Below, piece by piece: positions 49,135-60,400 of a stretch of DNA of 64,000 nt. A model generated the notes under the pieces. It was given only the letters and a program-made list of their open reading frames with translations, did not search any database and had not been told where the DNA came from. Numbering within the stretch: position 1 is the stretch's first letter; every line of letters begins with the position of its first letter. Source of the stretch: Callaeas wilsoni (Eukaryota; Chordata; Aves; Passeriformes; Callaeidae); NCBI GenBank assembly GCA_013398955.1, contig VWPU01017834.1, positions 124,001-188,000 on the forward strand, in the 5' to 3' direction. Both the position numbers and the translations under genes were made by a program.

Positions 49135-49424
49135 TGTGGGCTTCTAAGCAGGGGTTCAGAGATGCAGTGAGGCAGGAGTCAGAGCGAGGAAATGAATTAT
49201 TTATTAAAATTTACAATACTATTTATATATTTTAGTTCTATAAAGCGATCGAACAGTGCTTACACTTCTCTTAGTGTGATTGGTCAAAATCTCAGACACC
49301 CACTTAGAAATGTTTTTTCCTAATATAATGTACACAAGGTCAGAAGATACCAGATATGAATGCTATTTACAAAAACCCTATCTATTGTTTACATAGCTTA
49401 CACAGCAAAGGAAAAGTTCTCACA
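49135..49424 (-). mobile_element. Solo LTR of an avian endogenous retrovirus, minus strand (second type)
   Basis: Read on the minus strand, the element starts TGTGAGAACTTTTCCTTTGC at 49424 and contains 'aacaatagatagggttttt' in U3. It has an 'accaatcaca' CCAAT-box-like word near 49282-49273, a TATA-like segment at 49230-49220, and a poly-A signal AATAAA at 49205-49200. The R/U5 'cctcgctctgactcctgcct' precedes '...gaacccctgc', and the end lies near 49135 (...CCCACA). Order and spacing of CCAAT, TATA and AATAAA are those of a complete compact LTR, and the words match a bird LTR type I recall. No internal retroviral genes or partner LTR are present. It lies about 150 bp beyond the LINE relic. Boundaries are good to about 10 bases, and no target duplication is clear. 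Confidence 0.72.
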
Positions 49425-50079
49425 GAATGAATGCAAGAAGAGAAAATTTCCCTGCTATCAGCATTTCAGCATCCACACCTAGCTGCAGAGAGATTCACAC
49501 CAGTGTTAATGTGGTGTCTATGCAGTTTTTAGATCTGGTTTCAAAACACAATAAAACTAGTATAGGATGTCTGTGCCCCAGGCAGGATGGAATCTATCAG
49601 GAGCCTTCCCCTTCCCCTTTTTTTCCTCTCTAATTTTCTCTCCCTCTTTTGTGTCATCATTACTGATAGTTTGGCTGCAGGATGAGGCAGATGAGCTCAC
49701 TGATCTAGCTGGAAACTATCCTAAAAACAACATAAAAGCAACCTTAGTGACTGAAACGGCATGTTCAGAGCAGCAAGCAATCTGAGACCAGGTGTACGTA
49801 CACAGGCCCTTCTAAATTCGCTCCTTTCCTTGATCAAACAGCTCAAAGAAAGTTGCTGGCTGATTTTGTCCCTGCCACCTCAGACAAAAGGAAAAGTTCA
49901 CAGTCTGTGTCTCACTTAGGCACTAAAAGAACAGGACAACAGAGTCCAGACAGCAGCTATAAGAGGATTTACTACTTTCCATTAGGCAATGTGGTGCCCA
50001 GAGAGCAACTGGACCATGAAGAGACCTGCATCCCAGAATAGTTTCTTGCTAGAGCTTTCTACCATCTCTAGACAGGGCC
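49425..50079. other. Gene-free sequence between LTR and T tract
   Basis: No gene is recognised. A pyrimidine-rich stretch lies at about 49600-49650 (CCTTCCCC and TTTTTCC words). Confidence 0.5.
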
Positions 50080-50105
50080 TTTTTTTTTTTTTTTTTTTTT
50101 TTTTT
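50080..50105. repeat. T26 homopolymer
   Basis: Twenty-six consecutive T residues; the minus strand therefore carries A26. An AATAAA directly abuts it on the minus strand (50108-50103). That is too close to be a normal cleavage-site arrangement, so a processed-transcript origin is possible but not shown. Confidence 0.9.
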
Positions 50106-50246
50106 ATTTCTAAAATGCAGCAATTTGTCTTTATATATTGTGTTTCTGAGGGCAGGGAGAAGAGAGAGGTCTTGCTACTTTCGTGACCTAAGAAAAGATG
50201 ATATAGGCTCTGCTAAACAAGCACTTACAGAGTCAGCCAAGCAAAA

Positions 50247-50265
50247 GCGCCTGCACTTCAGGCGC
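50247..50265. repeat. GC-rich hairpin flanked by GCAAAA repeats
   Basis: The arms GCGCCTG and CAGGCGC enclose a 5-nt loop, and the direct repeat GCAAAA overlaps both edges (50241-50246 and 50264-50269). It stands out against AT-rich surroundings. It lies about 140 bp from the T26 run. Confidence 0.85.
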
Positions 50266-52283
50266 AAAAGTAAACCTCTAGCTCAGTAGGGAATGTCTGT
50301 GCCAGAAAATTTAAATGAATGTGGTATTTGTATAGCTAAGATGTTTGGGTTTTGCTTTTTTTGTAGCCCTCTCTCATGAGGTTAGAGAGAAAAATTGATA
50401 GCTATGACATTATTTTGAGTTTTACACTAAATTAGACAGATCCAAACCAATGTGCTGATTTTGAATGCCTGTGTAGTGTAGCCATGAGGGATTAGGATGG
50501 AGATCTGGAGTCTGTCTTTTCTAGCACAAGAATGGGGGGTATCAGGTGAACTGGCAGGTGTCAGGTTAAAAGCAGAGATGGTGGCCAAAGGTTGAGAAGG
50601 GGTCAGATACACTCATCTCTGTAATAAAAATCCTGCAAAGGTAATTTAGTACTAAAAAATAATTTCTGGTTCAGGAAGCCCCTAAGCAGCAAACTGCTGG
50701 ATGTTAGAGGAATACTAACATATTCCCAAGACATACTATGGGGAAACCATATGTTTGCCTCATTCCTATGCTCTTTTTTAGGCATCCCCTACTACCCACT
50801 GCCAGAAACAGAAGACCGATCTTGGTGAAACTTCACTCTGACTCACTCTTAAGCTCTGGTAAAAACTATTCCCTGATGGCAGGAATTTATCATATGAGAA
50901 GGAGGTTCTTGATATCAGACTATCATTTCTGACTATCATCTGTAATTTGACAGTCCTTCCCAGTTGGTTTGCAACCAGCCACAGCTGCTCAAAATCCTCA
51001 CATTCTACTATAGATTGCTTGCAACTATTGAATCTAAAAAGCTTCCAAAAATGTACATGGAATTTACTACAAGAATTTTCTTCCCAAAGGAGTGGCTCTA
51101 AGTTCTTGACTAGATTTTCCTAGACCTTGTTGTGCCCTGCAGTTTGCCTTATGAGTTCAGCACACTTATCATGCGACAGTATTGCACAACTGAACTGGAA
51201 AGAGAAAAATACTGGCTCATTCATGTGGTCTGGAATTAAATCCATCAGTGTTATTCAAAGTGATAAGTAGAGCTTACGTGTACAGTAAATCAGCCAGCAC
51301 AGCATGATAAATTATGCTTTCCTCTCTGTCAAAGGATTTTTGAATTGCCATCGAAACATTTTTCTGTGGTCAAACTCTGGGTATGTAAAATAGATATGCA
51401 GGCTAAAAACACTCCTTGCCTTACCCCCTGAGTTAAATGACAGTGTGGTTTTAGATGCATTAAGGGCTTTGTCTACTTGGAATCTTTTCTTCTAAAGTAA
51501 GGTATTTCAAAACAACTTGAAGCCCAGATCTCATAATTCAAGGGTGCATAAAACTAAACAACATAAAACAAAACACCCCACAAAAAAACCAAACAGGCAT
51601 TTCTGGAATGGGAGTATCTACAAAGAGACACATTCTTATGAGAGAGCTATTCTGGTCAAATTTCCCATGCAGACAGACCTTTAATTAATTCACTGTAAAA
51701 CCATGTGTGGAAACTCTCATTCTGACTAAAGCTCAAATTATAGCAGTTTAATTGGTTTCCTTAAATTGACAGGTGTAAACGATATAACTAATTTTAATCT
51801 GGATACTAGAACATTTCAACATTTCATCTTTCTTGGCTTTAGCATCAATTTTGGGGCTTGTCTATGTTTGCAGTTATACAGGTTTAATTTGAGATTTCAA
51901 CATATTTAGACAAATCAGTGCTGGGTGTTATGCAGCAAGCTCATATTCTCCTCTGCCCAAGTATCCCTTGATTGCAGCTACATTTAAACTGAAGAAGGAA
52001 AAGGCGCTTTTGACAGAAGAAACAATGTCCATGAAGGCATCTGCATTATTTTAAACAGAGCAGTGCAAGTCTGTATGTAGACTCTCACTTACACTTGTTC
52101 ATCTCTTATCTGTGGATAAAATACATGAAGGTCTAAGCTCAGCTGTCTGTCTTTGCTTGGATTTAAGTGATACATATTCAAAAATTCTATTCCATCACAT
52201 GTACTGTAGGACAGGAGTGGTTAGCAGGGCACAGACAGCTGAGGGCAGAAACTTCAAACGCTTCCGAGCGCGTGGTGAATAAG

Positions 52284-52301
52284 CAATTAGTAATTATGCA
52301 T
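52284..52301. promoter_or_regulatory. Homeodomain/POU-like site cluster (speculative)
   Basis: CAATTAGTAATTATGCAT combines two ATTA/TAAT cores with an ATTATGCAT half that resembles POU-homeodomain sites. It follows a short CpG-bearing stretch (GAGCGCGTGG at 52266-52275). A regulatory role is inferred from motifs only. Confidence 0.22.
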
Positions 52302-55300
52302 CTTGTACATCTTCCCCGAGCAGAGCAAAATTCAGATCTATGGTTATGACAACAACATGCCAGCAGCACATAAACCATTCCACCTGGTTCTCACTCTGCT
52401 TTAGATCACTGCACAAGGTAGTCCAGACCACTCAGTGCGCCAGATGCTCTCTGTGTTACGCGCAGTAGCTTTTTTTAACACAGACATCCTAAGCTTGATG
52501 TTATTTATGGGTCATCGTGATAATTAGTATTTTCCTGCTGAACTGTTTCAAATGTGCTCTATAAAAGCCATGTAGCCAAAACTTCGCTGAATGCCTCTGA
52601 TTCCAATGCAGACATGCAGGCTCACACTCTGATATTCTGCTCACTCCTGCCATGTGTGAGGATTTTACAAATGAACCTTCTACCCCAATAAGAAAAAAGA
52701 TACTAGCAATTACAAAGGGTTTTGAGTAGGGGAGTGAAGAATATAAATGAGCAGAAAGGTGCCAAGACATCAAGACTAAACCATCTGACGTGGTGATAGT
52801 TATAAAGTGAATTTTTAATGTGGTAGGTTGTAGTTTTTTCAGTCCTTGATTTGAATAGGATCTGTTTTTATGTCCTGTGTAACAAAAAACCCCTTTAAAA
52901 AAAGGTTAAGTCAGACTAAATGAAACATTATTAAAAGAATCTGTATTATTCTTCCTTTAAGCTGTTTTATTGTAAATACTTATACAATCTTGTTGATATT
53001 TTAAAAATTGAGAAAAGGAAAAGAGACAGAATTCAGGAAGAAATAACATTACTTTCTTTTCACACTCAGGTCTTTGTTTTCGTTTTTTAATGAATTCCTG
53101 CACTTCTGCAGTTGAACTCAGGAGAATGCTGGAATGTTACTTCCCAAAATGAACCAGCCTGATATGTGACAGGCACATCTGCAAATACTGCTGTGAATCT
53201 GAAAGGTGAAAACTAAGTGAGAGGCATGAGAGATGAGGAATAAAAGGCAGGAGGGACAAGGCTTGCTATGTGAAGAAAGCACAGGCTGCTAAAAAGGTAG
53301 TGGGATGGTGGGCTTCTCTATGCAAAGTCAGTTGCATTGTTATACAGAAGGTTTTTATTGTGGCTGTGCAGAGTCCTGGTGCAACAGCTTCTGGCCTCTT
53401 CTGCTTGCTTTCACTCAGAGCCATACATACTGCTTCCCTGGAGAATATCTTCCAGCTCTGTATTGCAGCCAGTTCAATTAAAATCCTGCTGAATGGTATT
53501 GTTTATTTTTGAGAGTGCCATAATTATCAGCAGGAAGTCACAGGAATAAGTGTCATCTATTGCTGTGATCTTGAGGATCTGGATGGTCTTGGCAGACAGT
53601 GTAACCAAGACAGTGTAAGGTGTTTGAGTGTAGCTTTAGTTGCTTTCTCCTTCTGTGATATTATCTGTGACTCAAGAAAATATCTTTTAAGGTTTAATTG
53701 GTATAATGTCTTTGAAAAACTCACAGTATAGTTGGTGCTTTTCTTTTAATATTCAGATGAAAAAAATTTTGGTGGGTTGTTACGTCTTACTCTCTAGTCA
53801 TGCTCTTGCATTGCCAAGAGGCATTAAAATAATCAGTCTATTACTTCTGTCTTTGAATTTCTTCATTATGGTTTCTACTCTACAAACACTTTAGTGTGCA
53901 GTTTTTCAGGTGATGAATAGGTAAATTGACAACTTTTAAGCAAAAGTAAGTATCAGCTTATTTACTAAAGCAAGTATCAGATAATAATTTCTAGTTTTCA
54001 ACTCGCCTGTGTTGACATCTGGAATATACTTACAGCATTTAACACTTAGTCATCTGAAGACCAGTGACAATACCTTTTAAACCATTCATTGACTGAAATT
54101 AAATCAGGTTTTATTTGATACGTTGTTTGACACTGGGCAGTCTGAAAAATTCTGAGATATTGATGTACTTCTGTGTATTAAAACATGAAAATATACTTTA
54201 TGATATGCGCAGATTTTTTTTAATTTCTTTTTATACAAAGACTGCCTTCTTCCACAGCCTTGAGAGAGACGTTGAGAGCCATGACTTGAGTTCAGCAGTG
54301 TAAAATTCAGGTGTTTCTCTAAGCACAATATCTAACCTCTAGTTAGGTAGCTCAATACCTAAACATCTCTAGTAGATGGAAAGCAAATAACTCTACCAAA
54401 ACTGATACATCCCCCACTATCCTAAGAAATCAGTACGATGTACAAAACCATATTAAAACCCAATTTATTGCTAACGATTAATTTTAATGCTGACACAAAG
54501 TGGTTATCAATGAAAAGAATAAAATAATTGTTCGAATCCTTGTATCAATATAGAATATTGGTGAGTTTTGAGGTCTAAGGATGAAAGAACAGAAGATGAA
54601 ACTTCTGCTTACATAGACTTGCATTAGCTTAGTTGTAGAAAATTATCTGAAAGCTTGAATTGAGCAACATTTTTCTTTCCTCACATATTAGTGATATGTG
54701 GTTGATTCACAATAGTATTGGTTCCAATTTGCCCTCAGCTTTTGAAAAAAAAGTATTAAAAACTGCTTTCTTTCTGATTGAGTTGTTTTAATATTGGAGA
54801 GACTGTTTCTACAGCTGTGCTTTGTTGCTTATTTAAAGCTGTTTTTTTCCAGAAATGAGTACCTGATTTCTAAAATACAGATGAACAATACAGTCCTTCC
54901 TCCTCCACTCTCACCCTGATGCTGCCTTTATCTAAAAATCTGCTTTGTCAGGTCCTGTGGCAAATCACAGGCCAACACTTCACCATGACTGCCATTAAAT
55001 TAATGCCTACCAACAATGCTAAAATCTGGAAGGAGAGCGCAGCAGTAGCTACTGTTTCCTACTGTTAACACGGCTCTCAACAGTCATTTTTTTTCCGTAA
55101 CACATGCAGCAGTGGACTTTAGTGCATTTCTGGGTTTTCCGGGTACAGAAAAGCTGTATGATCAAAATGTAACTCAGAGTTTGAATGCAGTGAATGGTGA
55201 ATTTAGTAAATATTTTGTATGCATTATTTTTACCATAGATATCAGCATGTTTTTCAAAGGGGATAAATAAAGAATTGGTCCAGACAAACTGAGGGAAAAA

Positions 55301-55687
55301 TAGTCAAGTGCTCAGTTATGCTTGATTTTTCTGACAGAGACACCTGGAACTGTAATTTCCATTGTCTCACAGCCCAATAAGAATGGCACTGCCAGTACAC
55401 CGTATTGAACCTTATTGTGAAAAATGCCCGATCTTGAAATCCTTTGTCTGAGGGCTGAACACAAAACATGGCCTCCATAGGAGAGGGTAGTTCAGGTGCC
55501 TTCATGGAAAACACACTCCCCAGGTGATCAGCTCTGGAACTCCCTAGGCAATGAGACTCCTTTGGAACCCAGCCCTGCCTCCATGGATTCATTTGGAAAC
55601 TTTCCATTTATAAGAAGTTTGGGAAAATCTTCAGTCTGAAGAAAGACCTACTAAAATACAGATGGGACCAACTAAGTGACCTGGCAG

Positions 55688-55822
55688 CAAGCCTGCCAGA
55701 GTTCAGGAAGCATTTGCACAACACTCTGAGGGACATGGTGAGATCACGGGCTGTCCTGTGCTGGGTCACGAGTTGGACTCAAAGATCCTGATGGGTCTCA
55801 CTGACCTCAAGATATTCTATGA
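55688..55822 (+). mobile_element. CR1 LINE 3'-end fragment
   Basis: The plus strand follows the CR1 3' untranslated consensus of a subfamily distinct from the 35-kb copy. 'gccagagttcaggaagcatt' at 55695-55714 is followed by 'caacactctgagggacatgg', 'gggctgtcctgtgctgggtc' and 'gagttggactcaaagatcct', then 'gatgggtctcactgacctca'. The end is 'agatattctatgaa', the usual terminal ATTCTATG repeat in single copy, near 55822. It is strongly 5'-truncated and is the same subfamily type as the minus-strand fragment at 8740-8885. Confidence 0.86.
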
Positions 55823-57289
55823 ACTCTGCTGTCAGCAGTGTATTTCTCTTTTTAGAAGCAGCATTTCTTTCCCAAGGTGAGAATGTCCCCCGTTTACTCA
55901 AGTTTAGCAGTGATCCATTAACTAATCTGTCACTGATTTTATACTAAATACTCTGTGCTCAATAATGCTTTAAATATTCTTTGTTAACAGTGAATTTTAT
56001 TTAAATCCCTTCACAATGAAATAAGTGACAAATAAAACTAATTTATAGATTTTTTATTTTCGTCTAAAGGAGGATGCCACCTAATCATGCAATCATTTTT
56101 ACATTAAGGTGAACAAGGAGAGCAGACAGATAAAAAAGCCAAATAAATATGCCTGCATTAAGCCAGAAATGTTTCCACCTACATTTGTTAACTGTGAAAA
56201 TGGCAGCTAGAAGCTACAAAATATCTTTTACTCATCTGTATATTGTCTTTGCTGGCATCAGACATACCTCACCTCCCCTTCATCTCAGCTTAACATTACT
56301 CACTTATGCATGCACAGCATGTGCAAGTGTGAAAAAAATAACTTCTCTTGTAGGAGCTTAAGGTGGATAAATCTTTGATGTACACTGGTAAGCTATTCTA
56401 ATCTTTGCAGGCAGTGTATGAGATATCAACTCTTTAAAACTCGTCCCTCTTAGAAAGCTGCACAATTCATCTTGTGAAGATCTTAGTAAATCTAAGGATT
56501 TACTGCTAGAATAAATTGATACACATCTTTTTAAAGATATTTATAATAATCAGAATCCCTCCATAATGGGCACAACTGCATTATGCTGTGTTAAAAAGCA
56601 GCATATTTGTCGTCAAATATTTCAAAATTAGTGTGCAGAATATTTCTGATTTCTGTTTCGAATATACCATCAATGAACATCAATGAACATGAAGCAGGCT
56701 CTCAGATGATGGAAACCAACAGGCTTCTAGGACTTTGTTGCTTATATTTTTCTTTTAATTTGTAAATCTATTAGAATTTAAAATAGCCATTAATGTATAT
56801 TCCACTTATTATTTAAGATCTATACAGAGGGAGACTTTGAAATTCTAATGCATCTCATTATCTTTTAAATTTCTCCTACATTTTTCTCAATTAGGCAAAA
56901 GAAGCACCTTTCCTGCTAAAGTGTTCGTATAAGAATGCTACTGAAACAGTGTGCAAGCTTTATTTTGATCAGAACCACCAAAACATTATGAAAATATAAT
57001 GACCAATATTGTTATTCCGATACAGTTTTTCCCTCCCCAAACTAGACCAGTACATGACTTTAAGGAGTGTAATACATCATCACAAATCGTTACCAACTGG
57101 GTAGTGAAATATGGCTTAATATGCTGTCCTTTTCAATTACTATATACCCCCGTAATGGTGTGTAACAACATTTTTATTACAAGTGAAAGAAGCCTTTAGC
57201 CCTTGTATATCAAAACCGATGGTGTCTGTTTTGCTCAGTTGCTGTGTTTAGTGCATGTTACAGGAAATCAAAATGTCTGGGTAGGATCT
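55823..57289. other. Gene-free AT-rich unique sequence
   Basis: No gene is recognised. A perfect two-copy 10-bp tandem (CAATGAACAT) lies at 56671-56690, and an 8-bp inverted repeat with a 4-nt loop lies at 56485-56504. Both are minor. Confidence 0.5.
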
Positions 57290-57400
57290 GCTTCTTTGAT
57301 CCGCACGGGTACGCTGCCCAGCACAATGAGGCCTTTGATTCAGAATGGGTACAACTATAATAGATAAGCACTGAAAGATAATAAACAGTAGGAATTGTAA
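57290..57400 (+). repeat. Possible 3' tail of an old amniote SINE/LINE
   Basis: The plus strand reads GCCCAGCACAATGAGGCC (57315-57332), then TTTGATTCAGAATGGGTAC and an ATAATAGATAA...AGATAATAAA end. This resembles a recurrent amniote repeat tail of the form 'cccagcacaatgggg-cctgat-...-tggg-...-aataataa'. I cannot name the family with certainty, and the body upstream is not recognisable. Confidence 0.35.
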
Positions 57401-60400
57401 TTGTTGGTGTTTGGATTATTAATGCAGAAACTGCCTCACAGATATTAATCCATTTCACTGGTATCCTCTTGTACCAATTGATCCTCTGCCATTCTTTCTT
57501 CATTAATTAGGCTAGGGTATGTAGCAAATTAGGATGAATTCCAGCTCTGCCCACATTATTTGATTGGTTCCTCCCATTCTCATTCAGTGTTTTATACACT
57601 CTTGATGAGGGAGTTGGAATTCATGCATCTGGCCCAGTAGCCTGGATAAATACAGCAGCAGCCCTCAAAGGACTATTCTGAATGAGAGAGACAGACATTT
57701 TGGGAAAAAAAAAAATCCCTAACAAAAAAACCCTATCATGGCATAATGAGTTCAGTTTATACAGTAGCTGTATAAGCGTAAATGTCAGGGATTGTTTTTT
57801 CCCTTCTGACTTTGCTTTGCTTGTACTCACAAACCTTTCTGGCAGGATGGTTCATTTCCTAAATAATCTCAGTGGCCCAGAACCAATGGTATCCTCAACC
57901 AAATCGCACCCTGCTGGTCCCTTTCACGTGAAAACTTTGAGGCATTCTGGTTCTTTGTCATTTACAGTTTCTCCACGACACATACAGTATTATTGCCAGT
58001 CAAGCCAGACTGTATGTCTTTTGATTTCGTTTGCATTCCTGGCTTGCTCAAGCTGGTCTTATTGAGATCACTGAAGAACATCATTTCCTTATTTAAATAG
58101 GATTTGCATTTCTCAGGCTTCTTTAGCAGCCTCTCTTTTGAACATTGCTTTTGAAGATTTGCCCTGAACGTTCCTACCAGGCAAGACTACAAAAGAGCAT
58201 TGTGGGCTCCAAATGTCCTTCGCACTGTTAGCCTGGCAGAGGGCATTATGACATGTGGGGTAAATAAAAGTTAACAGAGATAACAAGGATCTTAATACAG
58301 GGAAGCATTAAGATCTCTAGAGCAGCTCTACTGTAAAATCTCAGTGACAGTCCTGGGTTTCTGTCAAGCTATAGCAGCTGCAGAAAATTGCTGATGATGT
58401 TGGTTCAAATTACAGTAGTGATAAGTCCAGGTAAACATACACCCAAGCAGAGATCAATTTATTGTGCTTTTGGATAAGCTCTCAAAGTGCTTAGGCACCA
58501 TGCCCTAAAATGTCCCCTGAATTGAGTTTCCTTTCTTTACAGGACTGACTGATATGGCTGGGATCCAAAACACCTTGAAATCCATGCAAGTGAGTGAAAC
58601 TTGGCACAAAGACTTACTTATTGAGTTAAACACACTTTCAAAATACCGGGTGCTGAGATGAAGATACATGGTCAGATTCAAGCTGCTGCTTCCTCTAGCA
58701 GATCTACCCAGATAGCCGTACATCAGCTAGAGTCCTGGGCCAAAACATTTTGAATTCTGCATGAATTCTGTTCATAGAGAATATTGAATTTCAGGAGTTG
58801 AATCAATACACAGAAAGTAGGTCACTCCTGCAGCTGAAAGTGATGAGAGTTCTGTGTTTAGCTCAGGTCTTGCCTAATTGCCCAAACTAAGAACTAGAAC
58901 TGTGTCTGATCTATCACATATGTCATTATCTCTTCAAGCTTTATTCTCCTGTAGAGGTAATTCAGAGAGTGAAGTCCATAGCTATTAGGTAATTCCTTAT
59001 TTCCAGGACTGTACGACCCACTTTGATCTTGTGGGTTAGTAGGTGGTGGAAATAGAAATGAGATATTAACTTTATAGATTCTCAGACAACCTCAGAAATT
59101 AAACTATTGTCCTGTATTATCATATATCTCTGTAATTCCTTTGTACTTCTGAACCCCAGGTCACAATCTAGCACACTATGAAGTGTTCAGCAATTTCCAT
59201 ACCATAAATCCTGCTAAGGATGAAAGATTCCCTTCTGAGTATTTCTGTCCAATTTCAGTAACATCAGGATTAGTTTATTTAGGTAAGCTACTAAGTCTGA
59301 GGCTCTTTAACCAAAAATTAACCTCAGCATTTTGGGGAAATCTCTGAATAACAGCTATTTCCGGCAATACAGGATTACTCTCTTTTTTGTGGTTCTGTGC
59401 TGAAAATTCTTCCCATTACCACTTCCTTGAATAGCAGTGAACAATAATTGGACCTGATCCAAGTCTTAGGCAGCACTGAGCATCAGTGATGATTTTTATG
59501 GGAAATGTTTTTAAATACAGTATTTGATTCCTAATGAAAATTCAAGTTCTTGGTGTTTATCAGAAAATGATTTTTGTTCTGTGAAAAAGATGAAAGAAAA
59601 AAGCTGATTTTGAAAATAAAACAATGAAGCAAGAAAATTTTAAAACCATGAAAGTTCATAGGCCTAAACATAGGAATAGTTCAAGCTGTATACTCTGAAT
59701 ATTTTGACAACACAAGACACAAAAAATTGTTTGAGACAATAACACTTTCAGGAACTATTTCATTTTATTGACGCAGGTATTTCTTGGGGTTGTTTCTATA
59801 TGACAAAACGAAAAATGGGGACAAACCCAAAACAAACCAAAGCTTATAAAATATTTAAAATGCTATTCCACCAGCTCTAATGACAAGTTGCATAAATACC
59901 ACAAATATAACTGCCCTGTGTAACTTATTCATATGTTGTTGGAAACCCACCTAGCCCTGTAGAGAAACTGGTGCCCAAAAGACATAATATAACAATCTAC
60001 CAATTTACCAGTCTCAAGCTGATATTATGCACATTTTACCTGCATTTACAAAAATAAAGGAGTCGTGCACTTTCTTTTTTAAAAGGGCACATGGAGATTC
60101 CTAATGAAAAGCTGCTGAGAATCTAAAGCAGTTAAAGGCAACTGTGACTAGAGGAAACCAATTTGTATCCATCGGTTTCACAGCAGGCTGTCATCTCTCT
60201 GCCTCTATTCATTTGCTTGTTTTCTGGTTCAGTAAAAACTCTGTTCTACTATTATGATTTAATGGCATGGTAATCTTTATAAACCTACTAGATTTTTCTG
60301 GAATATATTTAGGAAAATTAAATGTATAGGGGCTGGCAGCATACTCCTTAATTAAGATTCCCCAAGCATGCGGGCGGGCGCATGTTTGGAATCCAAACTC

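Larger units (their letters stand above)
50106..55687. other. Gene-free AT-rich unique sequence
   Basis: No gene is recognised. A GC-rich hairpin lies at 50247-50265 (7-bp arms GCGCCTG/CAGGCGC). An A/C-rich low-complexity stretch lies at about 51545-51595. A homeodomain/POU-like cluster lies at 52284-52301. The 117-codon minus frame 55607-55254 has no recognised motif. Confidence 0.5.

Noticed and set aside
54520..54545. tRNA B-box-like GTTCGAATCC
   Set aside because: No A box at the right distance, no acceptor stem and no anticodon arm could be folded around it.
56671..56690. Two-copy 10-bp tandem repeat CAATGAACAT
   Set aside because: Too short to be informative; ordinary slippage.
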